Source: Priapulus caudatus (taxonomy: Eukaryota > Priapulida > Priapulimorpha > Priapulimorphida > Priapulidae). Taken from it: 64,000 bases of DNA. The position numbers were made by a program, and so were the translations under genes. Below the pieces are notes generated by a model. That model was given only the letters and a program-made list of their open reading frames with translations, was not told the origin of the DNA and made no database searches. Shown here one piece after another: positions 43,401-56,296 of this stretch. The stretch covers positions 645,307 through 709,306 of the forward strand of contig NW_014577074.1 of assembly GCF_000485595.1 (NCBI RefSeq), given 5' to 3'. Every line of letters starts with the position of its first letter. The first letter of the stretch is position 1.

Positions 43401-43680
43401 AAGAGTTACCTGTACTCAGTGTTGTGCTTGATAATTCATTCATGATATATATTAAAATTATTCTTCCTACATGTTAAACATGTGGCAAATTTAGATACCA
43501 TTTACTACCACACTCTACACACCTATCTCACTACAAAGCATTCTTACTCTTAGCAGCTTCAATGTTACAGAAATTGGCCTGGGATTATTGCGAGATGTCA
43601 TTATTACTAAGTGAAAGCCCTTGCTAACCCTACTCAACATACTTGGACAACCATTCTAACTGCATGTCCAGCACTGTCAC
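40439..43680. other. Convergent intergenic region / 3' UTRs of PKMYT1 and IDH1
   Basis: No exon recognised. The first AATAAA after the PKMYT1 stop is at 42247-42252, which would give a long (~1.8 kb) 3' UTR if used. On the other strand, AATAAA (TTTATT at 43081-43086) lies 595 bases beyond the IDH1 stop. A 26-base AT dinucleotide run lies near 42543. The 41643-41870 open frame has no recognisable motif. Confidence 0.5.
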
Positions 43681-46600
43681 CTACAGTTTTCTGTCAGTTG
43701 TCATCTTTGTTTTGATGTTCTCACCAAGCTTGTCCAAGAACTCGAAGGTGTTCAGGTAATCCGCTCTCTTGACACTGAAGAATGTAAGCAAACAAATATT
43801 TACTGCTTGGTCAACACTCAGATCGTAGACAGTTATTAAGTATACCTACCCCTAAGTCTTTTCATATAAATTACGTTTAAAAAATATCAGACACTTAGAA
43901 ATATACTACGATGACAACAAGAAAAAACACCAAACAATATCTTACTACTGGCTACACCTTGTATTTAGCCTGAAGAGTGCTATCACACGGGCTTCACATT
44001 TAAAACTTATTGAAACACGCCCCTCCCAACATACTCACTTTGCCATCGACCCCAACACACAGCCTGCAAGGTCCTTGGTGTAAGCACCAGATTCGATTGT
44101 CTCAACACATACATCTTCCAGGTTCTGGCAGAACTTGGCCAAGTCCTTATTGTTATCAAGCTTTGCACGGTGCTGGAGTCCACGAGTCCATGCAAAGATC
44201 GACGCTGCAACACAAGATGAGCAAAACTAAATGTAAGAATAAGCATAATCAAATTTATTACATTGTAATCAGACTGGTAAGTTCAGGTATATTCAGATTT
44301 TTCTGTTCATAGGTTGATAATATATATACAATTAGACCATTATGTCTGAACAGGTAATAACTAAAGCTTAAATAACAAGTACAAAATGTCAATCTTTAAG
44401 AATGGCTCCACCACTAGGCACCAGACCAGATTTTGCCTAACACAGCATAAAACAAGGTAACTGACTGGCATTCCTGTATCAGGTGAATGAAATTGTGTGT
44501 GGTGTAGTGTTCATTTAATTACATTGCATTTTTACGATTTTATTCTAAATTATGTGAAAAATAAGTTAACCAAACATGAGTTTGGTTATGGTAAGTAGTG
44601 CACAGCAGGTGTTATATAGGCTGTTCTATTTATGTTATCACTGTGGCAAAGCTAGGGTTCATCTAATACAATGAGTTATGGCAAAAAAATCAAATTTATA
44701 CCTAAAAAACTCAAGAACAACTTGTATGCCAAGTCAAGTTATGTGGCAATATATGATAAATATAATCTTTAATAATTTGCCAACACTCTACAGACTATAA
44801 TTACCCTTGATAGGATATGTATCATGAAAGTACCCCTCGGTTAATTAAATATAGTTTTTGATAATAACTTGTTGCTTGGTTAAACTAACACTAATGGTTC
44901 ACTTAATTGACATCATAGCTTACCAATGGGGTTAGTAGAAGTCTCCTTCCCCTGCTGATGGCACCTGTAATGTCTGGTGACAGTGCCATGGGCTGCCTCT
45001 GCCTCCACTGTCTTCCCATCAGGACAGATCAGAACACTTGTCATCATACCAAGCGAGCCATAACCTGTGAGTACGTACACGCATATATGCTAATGTCCTT
45101 ATAATACCACATTGCACAGTAATTTGCTTATATGGGGTTAACCCATAAGTTGCACTTGGTAAATAATACATAATATATATATATTTTTACCAAGAATCAA
45201 TTTTTGCAATTAAGCATCGTTTCTGCACAATATGAAATGACGGCCATACATAACAAATTCCGAACCACATTTCACAATTCGAACAATTAAATTATGAGCG
45301 AAAGAAAGAGGGAAATATTAAATACCTTGGGCAACATTGTCAGACTGAACATCTCCATCATAATTCTTGCAGGCCCACACAAAGCCTCCCTCAGATTTCA
45401 ATGCCTGAGCGACCATGTCGTCTATGAGTCTGTGCTCGTACCATATTCCCTTCTCCTCAAATTTACATTTATATTCCCTGTGAGGAAATAGTACATCAGA
45501 TAAAAGAAACTAGTGTGCTTTAATGTATATAGCAATTTTTCAATTACAACTATAACATTATTCACTACAGTGTGACGAGGTAAATGTAGGAACACGTAAA
45601 TGGTTCATTTTTTCATAGTACTTTACTGCTGGAGTTTGCAAGCAATGAACAACTAGATATCAACAGTTGGGGGCTGAGCCACATGTAATATTGAAAGTAT
45701 ATGCAAATGATTCTCATGCATTTCATAAACATTGACAAGGTTACGTTGTGAAATCTCAAATCAATCGCACAATCATGCAACAAACAAACCAAGTGATACA
45801 GCTTTTGCTTAAATAAAACAAGTGCCGCGGAGCGACAGCGCTCATCTAATGTCTACTGCGGTGACTCTGTGGTGGAGTGGTGGGATTCTAGTAAACCCTG
45901 TTAGTCCCAAATGTGTTCACATACACGCCGAAACACGTGGAATGCACAGGGATGGTATCAGGAACCTTCTCAAAGGAATGTCGTTGGGATCGTTATGAAA
46001 GTTGCCACGAGATGGCGCGTACGTTTAAGTGTCTTCAGATTAAAGATGGAAGCTCCATCGTACGTAAGCAACAACTATTTGCAAGACAGAATAGGTAAGC
46101 ACTCATCCATTTACCTACGCAAGCCTACAGGCTGCAAATGAGAGGCTGCCACCTGTAACCAATTAACCCAGGCAAAAAACTACACAGTACCACCAACACA
46201 TGCACTGGCAGTAGCCACTGGCAGTGGCATACGGTACATGTAACATACTGACAGTACAGAATGCCATAGAAATTATACGATTTAAGGAGCATAACCTTCT
46301 TAAACAAATTTAGCTTTTGAAATTTCATTGTGACTTTGTAGCCTCATACATCCAGGCATGTATGAGTTCTACTAGCAAACCCCGGCAGTCAAATTCTTTC
46401 TAACAGACAGTCAACAAAATCATGTTTAACCCTCCTCTTGAGGGTCAAAAGGTTATCTGACACTTACTCTTCGCATGTCGCAGAAAGTAGATTTCATGGT
46501 CCTTTCAATAATGCCATAAAAATGCTGGTCACGCGCTGAACAAAAAAAAGTTTTTCAATCGCTCCGTCAGACCATGTCCTCATAAAATGTCTAAAATCTG

Positions 46601-49600
46601 CCCTGTGCGCATTGACCTTTGACCTGTGACCTCCAATTTCGGCACAGTGATGGCTCCTACCATGATGCTATACACCACACTATCACGAGCCTAGGTCGAG
46701 CCGTTTAGATTTGTGCCGCAATTCTGCATTTCCTCCCTATACCTTAAAGTAAGAAGTGAATGTTCCCCCTTCTTTTACACCTCTTGACCTTTGACCTTTG
46801 ACCCCCCAGCTTCGACATCCCAACTCGTTTTGACGATCCCCCCCAATGTGCCAAATATCGTGACCGTACGTCGAGCGGTTAAGATTTGTGCCCAACTGTT
46901 GACAGACGGACGGACGGACGGACGGACGGACGGACGGACGGACGGACGGACGGACGGACGGACGGACGGACGGACAATCATGCGATTCTACAAGCTGCAT
47001 CTGACTATGTTATGTCAGATGAGCTAACAAAATCAAGCATTAACTTTTGCAAACTTACGAATCATAAACATCCTGGAATATATCCTTAAAGCGTCCATCA
47101 TACTTCTTTAGGATGGTGTTCTTGGTGCTCATGTACAAGACCCAGCCCTTAGCCAGTGCATATTGAAATGAACTATGTGCAAATTCTGTAATGGACTAAA
47201 ACAAGGACAAAATGCAGTGACACAGTGTAAGATGAAAATTGTTAAAAGATAACGCTCACTCTGTTTTAACATGCACATAGAGTTTATTGATTTCAAAAAG
47301 AATTGCATGAACCAATGATAATTACAAACAATGTCCCTAACTAGGTAATTTTGAGAGGCTTACCTTATCAGTGTTGAACATGCCAAGGGCAACACCTGGT
47401 CCTTCAAAATCATGAACCGTGTAGGTGACCGGCTTTCCCCCATCTGCAGGGGTGTACTTTATTTCCACTTTACCCGCACCAGGAACAAGAAAGTCTGTTG
47501 CCTTGTACTATATATTTTAGAATTAAATACAACACAATAGATATATTACACTCTTTATCATAACAGAGGTGTACCTCTCGCTCAATCTAACCAATGTTTA
47601 GCTACATCATATGCACAAAAAATGCAACCAGCAGGTATATCTCACAATTCGTAATTGAATTGTAGTACAACATGCATTCATCATTGAGGACTGTGCTTCT
47701 ATTGGTTGCTGCTCACCTGATCACCATAGGCATGACGACCAATCACAATAGGTTTAATCCAGGTGGTGACTAGACGCGGAATGTTCTGGCAGATGATAGC
47801 CTCACGGAAAACTGTCCCTCCAAGAATGTTCCTGATAGTGCCGTTCGGAGATCGCCACATCTTCTTCAATTTAAACTCTGCAGAATTAATTAGTGATCTT
47901 TTTAGTTATATAAGGACATAACATTACAAGATGGTATATTTTCAAGCTGAAAGCCAAGTAATGCACATGGTTTGTGCCCAAAAACATGCACATTTTGGCT
48001 TTCCAGCAGACCTGTGCAAAAAAGTTAGCAAACATAGGAAGTTTACGGAACAATATTTTAATAATTGCCACCTGAGATAACTATTGAATGTATTCAATGT
48101 AGATGGCTATGTTTAAGACTGCGAGCAACAACAACAGCAAAAATTTGTAATATATGCTACCCACTAAACTAACAAGTTAACTTACCTACTACTCTGTTCT
48201 CATCTGGTGTTATAGTTGCACATTTGATTCCCACATTGTATTTTTTGATGGCATGGGCACAGTCAATTGTCACTGAAACATGGAAATTGCCTTAGTGAGA
48301 ATTTTAGTATGTATGTGTGCATTTGCATGCGTGCTTGCGTGTGTGCACGCATGCATCTGCACATGTGTATCTGTATATGATATAAGGTGGTAATGTAGAT
48401 TGAAAGGTACATTAACATGGTACATGATTATAAATCCTTATTTATATACCGGGTTCATTGGTACAAGAAGATCAATGGTGGTATGAGAACAAAAAAATTG
48501 TACAATCAGCTTGATTCAACTGGGAGAAGTGGAGTCGAGTGATGTGCGACAAATGACTGATAGTTCAACTGACAGGAAACATCTACAGAACTGTAATACT
48601 ACTTAAAAGTAATACTGGTTTATGCTACAGTGGCAAAACTTGATCACAATGTCAGTTTACTAAAGATGATAGGAGAGTTCCAGCAAGGAATCCAGGGTTC
48701 TCCCCAGGATGAAATTCAAACAGGGGGGAGGGGAGGGGGAGGGGGGAAACTAGGGGGTCCGGGGGGCATGTATTTTTACCGTACCACTAATTAATGCGTA
48801 AAATCGCCACCACACCATAGACGGTATTTGGGGTTCTTGTATATATAAGATAGCCGAGTCGGTGTACAGTTAGTGTTGGGTTCGGGACATATGTTAACTG
48901 TTTGTACTTGTGTATTGTCTGCAGTGCATGCGTGTTACGGTAAAAATACACGCGTCAGGTGTCCTGGTCGAATGGGAATTCTTGACGATCGATTCCCGCG
49001 CTGGCAAACTTTTATTGTGGTGGAATTTAATCGGGGCGGAGGTAATTTAAACGGGGCGCAACGATTGAAACAGGGGGGAGTTTTCCCAAACGGGGCGCGC
49101 CCCGTTTGCGCAACGTAGGGAGAACCCTGGAATCAACAACAACAACAAAAACTAGAACTGAATCGGTCTTTTGACGATGAGACATGACAGAAAAAATCCA
49201 TTTTCACAGGCAAATGACAGAGTAAACAGAATGGATACCAATTTTAATGAGCATGAAAAGGTGGCCAGTCAAGTAAAGATTGGTGAGAAGATTTTCAGAA
49301 CAGGCACTGTAATTTTTTGTGCACCATCTTCCAGCCTATTTTTTTTACAAATGCAATCGATCTGGGCATTCCAGCAAATTTGCTGATAGGTATTTAAGAT
49401 AAAGTGAGTAGGTAAAGGTTATGGGCAATTTAGACCAGGTAATGCATATATGAGTTAGGATACTCATGCAGGGGAGGGTTACTTGTTCATCTTTATACTG
49501 TAAATTATAAGATAAAGAACTGCATCGGGAGTGAAAAAACGTACAGATGTTACTGGTTGCATTAATTTGATCAATGATAAATGACAAGGATAATAGCGGG

Positions 49601-52600
49601 CCAAGCACAGAACCCTGGGGCATGCCAGATGCAACATACATATTGTATACATATAAGCACGCACGCACACACACACATATAATTTACACATTTTCTATAG
49701 ACCTGATAAGACTATTAAATTTATGAGCACAATGCAATATATTTTACCTTGATCATTCGTGGCATCTCTATTTTCAAGTCCAAGATCAAATGACTTGATA
49801 TCGAGTTCGACATATGGGAAGATGAGTTTCTCTTTGATAAGTTCCCATATTATTCTATCAAAAGATTAGTTTAAAATTAATCCTATTTCCCTGAGTATGA
49901 ATTAAATGTAATTAAAGTCATGGCATGCATGTTGCAATTTTTACTATAAATATTTTACAGGCACAACAACCATGTACTATGTTGACAGCAACATCCAGGT
50001 TGGCCTACTCTCATTTCGTCAGTCTACTCCCAGAATGGGTAATATTAATTCCCATTTCGTCTACTCCCAGAATGAGTAATATTCCCATTTCGTCTACTCG
50101 CAGAATGCGTAATAACATGCAAGTGGGAAACCCTGCCTTTTTCTGTGAGTCTATGAGACTATAACTACTCAAAGGTGTGAATGGCTTAATACAAATTTTA
50201 CAATGACACTTAGTAAGAGGTATGATGATATATCAGGAGTGAATAATAGAGATCTCTATTATTCACTCCTGATGATATCATGCCTTTCATGTGACTCTAG
50301 GACAGTAACAAGTCGGTAACCAACTAGTCAAAGGTGTGAATGGCTTAACGGTTATCTGGCTTATAACACAATGCCACCAATACTAGGAGAAATTAGTGTG
50401 GATGCCACTATACAAGAAATCTTGTGTGGATGCCACTCAAAAGTAATATTTGACACGTATATATATGTCTATTTATTAGACAATTTGAGAGTAGACTAGG
50501 TTATAAATTTTTCGTGCTACCATAGTTTCTATTTTTGTCAAGTTGACAAGTTGTCTTTTGGTTCCTGTAGTCTATGTATGCCAATCATATCCATATTTTA
50601 CATTTATAAATGATTATTTAGTGGACAAATTGATAGTAGACAAAATGGGAATGGGGTAGATTTTTAGTGTAGACGAATCAGGGGTAGTTGAAATGGGTGT
50701 AGACCTCCAAGCAATAAACCATGACGACGACATTTGCAGGATTAACTGAACCATGAAAATATTCTGAACGAGTTACCTAGCACACATCACCTCCAGCAAA
50801 GATCAATGACCCTAACATACAAGCATACATAGCACACGTGTAATCACTATTTATACATTCTTGAACTGTACCCCGTGCACATGCAATCCCACATGAACTT
50901 TGGTGTTTCTAACTACCACATTAATTGTTTCAGATTACATTATAGTTCAAACAAATGTACTTTCATGCACATGCATAGACACATGCATGCATGCATGTAC
51001 ACTTTTATCTACTGTACATTTATCAAATATAGATGGTTGGTAAATTTTAGAATTTGATTGTATTTACATTAATTCCGGCCTCGCCTTCAAATAAATTTAT
51101 TTTACTACTTCAGGCTAGATCAAAACAGTGAGATCATAGATAACAGAAGCACAGAATGTATGAACTAAACATCGAATTATAGTGGCAGTGAAAAGAATTT
51201 AAATTGCTTGCAGAGAGATGTTTGTTCCATGAGAATTTTACATCAAGCAACAAAATCAATATGACCTTTGGGTGTTATCTGGCATCTCCGGAAAGCTCTA
51301 GTATCAGCAACTTCCCCACAGGCATTTAGAGGACAAATTTTCAGCACAATCAATACCAGAGCTAGCTATCTGACATCTCCCTTTGTAAGCCATGGCAAAC
51401 TGTATCGACAAAGGCACTACAGCTGCTGTATCCCCACGAATTTCCGGAGTTGAATTTTATACGTTACATGTACAGTTCAATTTGTTAAGTGAATCGTTCT
51501 GTGACAAGCACCTCGTATAATTAAACCTAGAGTGTCACTTTGCAGTACCCTAAATATGATACTATATGAATTTCCTGAGTTTCAAATGCTCCTCTATATA
51601 TCTATATTATGATTTCAGAAGTGTCATAATATAGAATATAGTATATATATTATGACACTCCTGATGACATATCATGAATTTTCTTACGCTTATATCTAAT
51701 CATTTAATAACTTCGATCAGGACATCCACCTGTACACAATATGCTTCCTTCACAATTCTACTATGAATAGAGAAAATATGCAAAAGTTGATACTATAATA
51801 GCCACATTATGAAAATGTGATGTATATTAATTTCAGTTTAAATTTTAGGCTAAATATAACTCCAAAAATAGAACTTCAATATCTGCAATTATTATTTCAT
51901 ATATGGCTATACTGTAAATCTGAAAATCTTGTACTGTAAATCTGTTAATTTGTACTCAACAAACCTGTGCAGATATACAAGTTTGGGATAATCATGAGTA
52001 TAAGATGGCCATATGTGCCTCGTCCCATCATATACACATCATTCTAATCAGTCAGTGTTAATCTTTTTGGGTGTTTCAATTGATTCTATAGCTAGACAGT
52101 GTGTGCGTGTGCGCGTGCGTGTGCGTGCTCCGGGGTATATCCACATTACCAATTTAGCAATCGTATAAGAGGAGATTACAGCAGGCATCACTTGTCAGCA
52201 ATTGTGTGATGATCCTTGAATGTCACCGGCAAGTTAGTTGGCATATCGTTAGTTACACAAAACCATGTTAGAAGAATGGAAGGAAAAACTATTGTTTACA
52301 CCCTGTTCTACAACACTGTTAGAGAGACTGAGAGAGTATCTTAATTCGATCAGGCTTCAGCTTTAACTGTTTCGATTTTTTTGAACATTCATCGTTCAAT
52401 ATCAAGCAATTAAAATTATATGCAAAAACTTTAAAAATGCCACACATTTGGAAGTTTGATTTTGAATTTTTCCACAATCCTAGTTTGCATGGGACCCGGG
52501 TGCGTGATTTTTTCTCCCACTCACATAGTGGCATTAATTTGCATAAGCGGCGCTGATTGGCTGGCGGTTTCGTGCGCGCCATCTATGAGTTGTGAAGATT

Positions 52601-53404
52601 TATGAGCCCATTATCACAGTCAGTACTACAGTATCATACTATATACAGTATGTGCTTTTGCTCTCGTTTTTATTCATGAAAATCCGTAATGAATCCGTGA
52701 TAGTCAGCTATATTTCTTGCTGTGCATTGACAAAGCTTTTCCATGATGAGTTCACTGGTATAAAATTAACGGTAAAAGTGTCGCACGGGCAAAGTGTAGC
52801 GATGCGGACATAGCGCCTGTATACACAGGTTATTTTAGACTCCGCGCCACCGCGCTAGCGAGCCTATAACGGCGCCTTTGTTTAGTGCCATTGCAACAGC
52901 CAATCATCGCCACTTATGCAAATTAATGCCACTATCTGAGTGGGAATAAAAATCACGCGACCCTGGTACATATAGTTCGCATATGTGTGCTAAACTAAAA
53001 CTAAACTAGGATTTGGCCGAAATTTGTCACTTTTGCCGTTTTGGTGCCCAAAAAATCGCTCAGCAAGAGGGAATTTGCCAGCTTTGCACACTTGAACATA
53101 TCGCCATCGTATTTTCATAAGATATAATCGTATTTTCCTACATACATAACGGCACTATAATGCATAACATAAGAACCTACAAGTTAACGAATAGTTAGAA
53201 CCGCTCACCTCGTCATTTCATCTCCCTTGACTTCCACCACGGTGCCACCTATAAAATAATGTCATGATATACGTTACAACTTACAAGTATAACTAAACAC
53301 GGTTATAGAATGTAAAACAATCCAACACACGTAACTATATCATATCTAAGATAACCGATTTAAAAACCAAAATAATACACCATTATACCAGTGATTTTCC
53401 CCAT
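43681..53404 (-). CDS. IDH1: NADP-dependent isocitrate dehydrogenase, cytosolic (IDH1) type
   Basis: Eleven exons, minus strand: 53404-53389 (ATG), 53248-53209, 49854-49748, 48272-48186, 47877-47717, 47507-47364, 47195-47059, 45477-45326, 45064-44924, 44204-44039 and 43774-43681 (TAG). The phases close to 414 aa, the human IDH1 length. It converts isocitrate + NADP+ to 2-oxoglutarate + CO2 + NADPH. Seen: [25 protein letters not shown], the substrate arginine in IGRHAYGDQ (residue 131, equal to human Arg132), [43 protein letters not shown], and HGTVTRHYR, which contacts NADP in the family. The upstream open frame lacks a Met, so no mitochondrial presequence is encoded there. The C-terminus is RKL, not a canonical SKL-type peroxisome signal. 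Introns hold family A and several MITEs. Confidence 0.97.
45818..47026 (-). repeat. Repeat family A, copy 5 (full length, 1.2 kb), IDH1 intron 7
   Basis: Starts 'acaagtgccgcggagcgaca' and ends with 'gtcagatgagcta'. Near-collinear with 62791-63989 over its whole length. The right end is 32 bases from the IDH1 exon at 47059. It has a (CGGA)n run at 46905-46975. The open frames at 45911-46141 are not conserved as proteins between the two copies. Confidence 0.9.
46905..46975. repeat. (CGGA)n microsatellite
   Basis: About 17 tandem CGGA/GACG units, an expansion of the shorter 'cggacgg' motif present at the same place in the other family A copies. Confidence 0.95.
48693..49129. mobile_element. 437-bp MITE with cagggttctccc ends, IDH1 intron 4
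   Basis: Inverted ends 'cagggttctccc' and 'gggagaaccctg', with perfect GAATC direct repeats flanking. It contains long G runs and 'aacggggcg' repeats. No coding capacity. Same end type as 12037-12466. Confidence 0.85.
50005..50115 (+). repeat. ~33-bp tandem repeat, three copies, IDH1 intron 3
   Basis: 'ccatttcgtctactcccaga' followed by 'atg.gtaatatt' three times with small changes. Partly inverted copies ('gtagacgaat', 'tgaaatggg') occur near 50670-50700. Confidence 0.75.
50234..50271. mobile_element. 38-bp perfect palindrome, probable micro-insertion, IDH1 intron 3
   Basis: CAGGAGTGAATAATAGAGA followed by its exact inverse, no loop. ATGATAT lies on both sides, two bases away on the left. 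It shares its CAGGAGTG end with 51616-51663. Confidence 0.65.
51616..51663. mobile_element. 48-bp foldback related to 50234-50271, IDH1 intron 3
   Basis: CAGAAGTGTCATAATATA at the left and TATATTATGACACTCCTG at the right pair closely around a short AT centre. The CAG(G/A)AGTG terminus matches the 50234 palindrome. Flanks ATGATTT and ATGACAT are only similar, so a decayed target duplication is a guess. Confidence 0.55.
52489..52970. mobile_element. ~480-bp MITE with ~80-bp inverted ends, IDH1 intron 2
   Basis: The left arm 'gtgcgtgattttttctccca' ... 'gtggcattaatttgcataag' is mirrored at the right by 'cttatgcaaattaatgccac' ... 'tgggaataaaaatcacgcga'. The exact tips and target duplication are unclear. 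No conserved open frame. Confidence 0.8.
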
Positions 53405-54293
53405 TTTCCTGAAAGGTTTTCTGATCGTCCTGGTCAGAGTTCTCTCTCGGCAACGGGTGATCGACAATCGGCCACGGGTGTGTGAACTGTAGACGAGACA
53501 CTTGTCGTGTCCGATACGATTTGTCTACGCGATGGGAAAGTATTGTGCCGTCTAGCGTAAATCGCTGCCGGCGATAAAACGTGCGCGCGCTTATCCGGAA
53601 GTTTGCCGACAACGTTGGCGATGGAGAGTTAAGAGCAGACAGAAAAACCACTTTCATCCGTAAATTCATGAACATGGTTGCGCGTACGTTCATTGTACTA
53701 TTTTGATTTTACCAATAGCTAATATTAGCTCTTGATTTTACTGTCCTTATTCCAACAATGCCATTTAGAGTCATGGTCAGTCATCTTCGATCAATGATGT
53801 ACCAGCATGCATGTATACATAGATTGACGTATTATCATAGACAAAGAATATCTTCTAAGATATTGTATTATTTGTGTTATATGTATTATTTGCATTATAT
53901 GCTGGGTATAAAGCATGATGTATCAGTTCTTAATTAAGACATATCATTAAAAAGATGCTCATCTTATCCCACCAATAACGCAACGACTTTAAATTGCGAC
54001 TGCTGAGCAGATGAGCTCATGTGCGGCAACGGTGGTAGCGAAACGGTCGTTTATTGCTAAATATACACTAGCATGATATATGACAGTTATATATATTATA
54101 TATGACATATAATATGACAGCTCAATTAAATATCCTTTATCTCCTCTTGTATGTTACCCTCCTATCTATGGTTTTAGCAAAATTTGAGAAACATAACAAA
54201 TATACATATATAACAAAAAATAACAAATATAACAAAATATAACAAAAAAATTGTTTGTTATATAAAAATTGCACAGGGCAATTGTCACCAATA

Positions 54294-55810
54294 AGCCACT
54301 TCGTAGTTACGCACTGGAGCCCTATGACGTCATTGGGTCATAGGTCATTTGTACATAGCTGAGAATATCGATCGCGCGTTCGCTCGTACGCACTTGTCGT
54401 ATACCACATAATATGCATGAATGTTATACAGAAGCTATGTAAAATCGTGCGTGCGTTTGTATTCTGTACTGAACCGATCGACTGTCTGCCTGTGCTTTTT
54501 GTTTTTTGGATTTTTACGTATGTGTATGATATTCATTGTGGGGTATTTTAGGTAGATATGCAGTGTCGGTTCTTCTCGGTCAGTCAGTCTCGGTCATATC
54601 ATTTATGTATGGATGTCTTTTTGCTCCCTGGATTTCTTAATTCTAATACAACAGAAATGCACACTCAAACATACATGTAATTAACTTGCAAAGCATATCT
54701 ATTGACTCATGTTTAATGCACGTCTAACTACATATGAACAAGGAGGAATGTTAACCTCTAAATACATTGTACAAGCAATTAAAGCAATGAAAATGGGAAA
54801 ATTGTGTACGTGTATACTTGTATGAAACTTGCAAATGTGATAATTTATAATGTAGCAAGTTTAAAAAATAGCAATGAAATAAACGCGTTTCCATTTGAGA
54901 GATAGCAGCTAGGGAATAAACATGTATCATAGTTTCTTATATTTCTTATTATTAATATATATGAAAACCTTCAATTTAAGTACCATTTGATATTAATAAT
55001 AAAAAATATATGCGTGATTCCTGTTTCATGTGTAAATGGTATTTTAGCTGCCATAGTATAGACATATATTGTAATCAAAATACTAATAACTGAAATAGTA
55101 TGCATTCAAACAATGTTATGATTATTATATTATTTTATGTTTATTAATGAATGCTATTTAATTATTGAATGTTCGTTGCTTTATTAATTAAGTATATAAT
55201 TGAGAATGAGATGTAACTGCATGTGTATGAATGATGCAATGAGAAAATGGTGATGGAGACGTCTGATCATCTGATGTTTATTATGACAATTACAGAAACT
55301 TTGGTGAGAATGAAAAATATTAAGGAAACCTTTCCATAAATGATGGACTTAAAATAGTTTTATAATGTCTTAATTCTCATGTGTACAAATAGCTACTAGG
55401 TAAACTCGAAAGTTTTTCACACATGCATCTTTACGTTATTGCCATAATTAGTAGGCACTGAAATCATTACATGGGTCTTCTATAAACATGTATCCCTATA
55501 CCTAAAAGACAGGATATCAGTTATAACCACGCATTTTTTCATTTATCAACTAAGTAACAGACAACAAAATTGAACAAATAACATGTATTTGTTCTACATG
55601 TATCAATGAAGTTTACACACATTCTATATTGGGCAAATCTTAGTTAAATGTGATGTTATTTCCAACTTAGACAAAAATAATACAGTACGTACGGTTACAC
55701 TTGCTATCACACGCCACGGAGACCCAGCGAGCGTTTTATGTACAATTGACCTTTGGCAAAAGTTCACGCCAGAATCTCGCGCATGCTCAATGCGTAACTA
55801 CGAAGTGGCT
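54294..55810. mobile_element. 1.5-kb element with agccacttcgtagttacgca ends and TA duplication
   Basis: Exact 20-bp inverted ends; TA on both sides. The interior is AT-rich with no open frame above background, so non-autonomous. It fills most of the IDH1/homeobox spacer. TA suggests Tc1/mariner-like insertion (inference). Confidence 0.8.
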
Positions 55811-55819
55811 TATAGCAAC

Positions 55820-55862
55820 CACTGATCTCTATAATATCATTATTATATTATAGAGATCAGTG
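55820..55862. mobile_element. 43-bp micro-palindromic insertion (copy 2) with 8-bp target duplication
   Basis: Same arms as 4132-4175 (CACTGATCTCTATAAT ... ATTATAGAGATCAGTG) with a different ~11-base centre. The 8-mer ATAGCAAC lies directly on both sides (55812-55819 and 55863-55870). Confidence 0.9.
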
Positions 55863-56162
55863 ATAGCAACGCGTATTATAACGTCGGCTAGGAATTATGG
55901 CGGGAAATCGCACGTGTAAAATGCAATCGGGAACCCTCGGACCATTCAACAGAATAGCGCTCATAGTTGTATAAATATAACTCTATAATATAGCGTCTAT
56001 AACATAACTCTAACAATAGCGTCTATAACATAACATAACTCTATAATATAGGTCTAAAATATATAACTCTATGATAGCGCAAGACTAGAAACTCTTTTCT
56101 GGGAATGACGGAAAGAGCCGAATGGGTTTTCCGATTGGTGTAAAATGTGGTGGTGGCGTGAT

Positions 56163-56190
56163 GCACGTGCTGTCGCGCGCGCACGTGCTG
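56163..56190. promoter_or_regulatory. Paired GCACGTGCTG motifs upstream of the homeobox gene
   Basis: The decamer GCACGTGCTG (a CACGTG E-box) occurs twice, at 56163-56172 and 56181-56190, separated by TCGCGCGC, about 107 bases before the chosen ATG. Possible bHLH binding site or part of the promoter; could be transcribed 5' UTR. Confidence 0.45.
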
Positions 56191-56296
56191 CGTGGGTGCA
56201 CTGTGCGTGGGTGTCGTTGTATCACATTGTTTATGGACTCTCGTACATAATGAAGTGATTACATTGTACTTAAAAGAAAAACAACAACATCAAAGC

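Larger units (their letters stand above)
53405..56296. other. Divergent intergenic region between IDH1 and the homeobox gene
   Basis: 2.9 kb. About half is one TIR element (54294-55810), followed by a micro-palindrome (55820-55862). An open frame runs upstream of the IDH1 start without a Met. The IDH1 promoter should be near 53410-53700 and the homeobox promoter near 55900-56290. Confidence 0.55.

Noticed and set aside
45911-46141. Open frame also visible at 62907-63143
   Set aside because: Both lie in family A copies, but the frame is broken by indels between copies and shows no known domain.
53346-53693. 115-aa open frame upstream of IDH1 as a mitochondrial presequence
   Set aside because: It is in a different frame from IDH1. 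The IDH1 frame is open upstream but has no ATG before a stop, so the start is the MGKITGG methionine.
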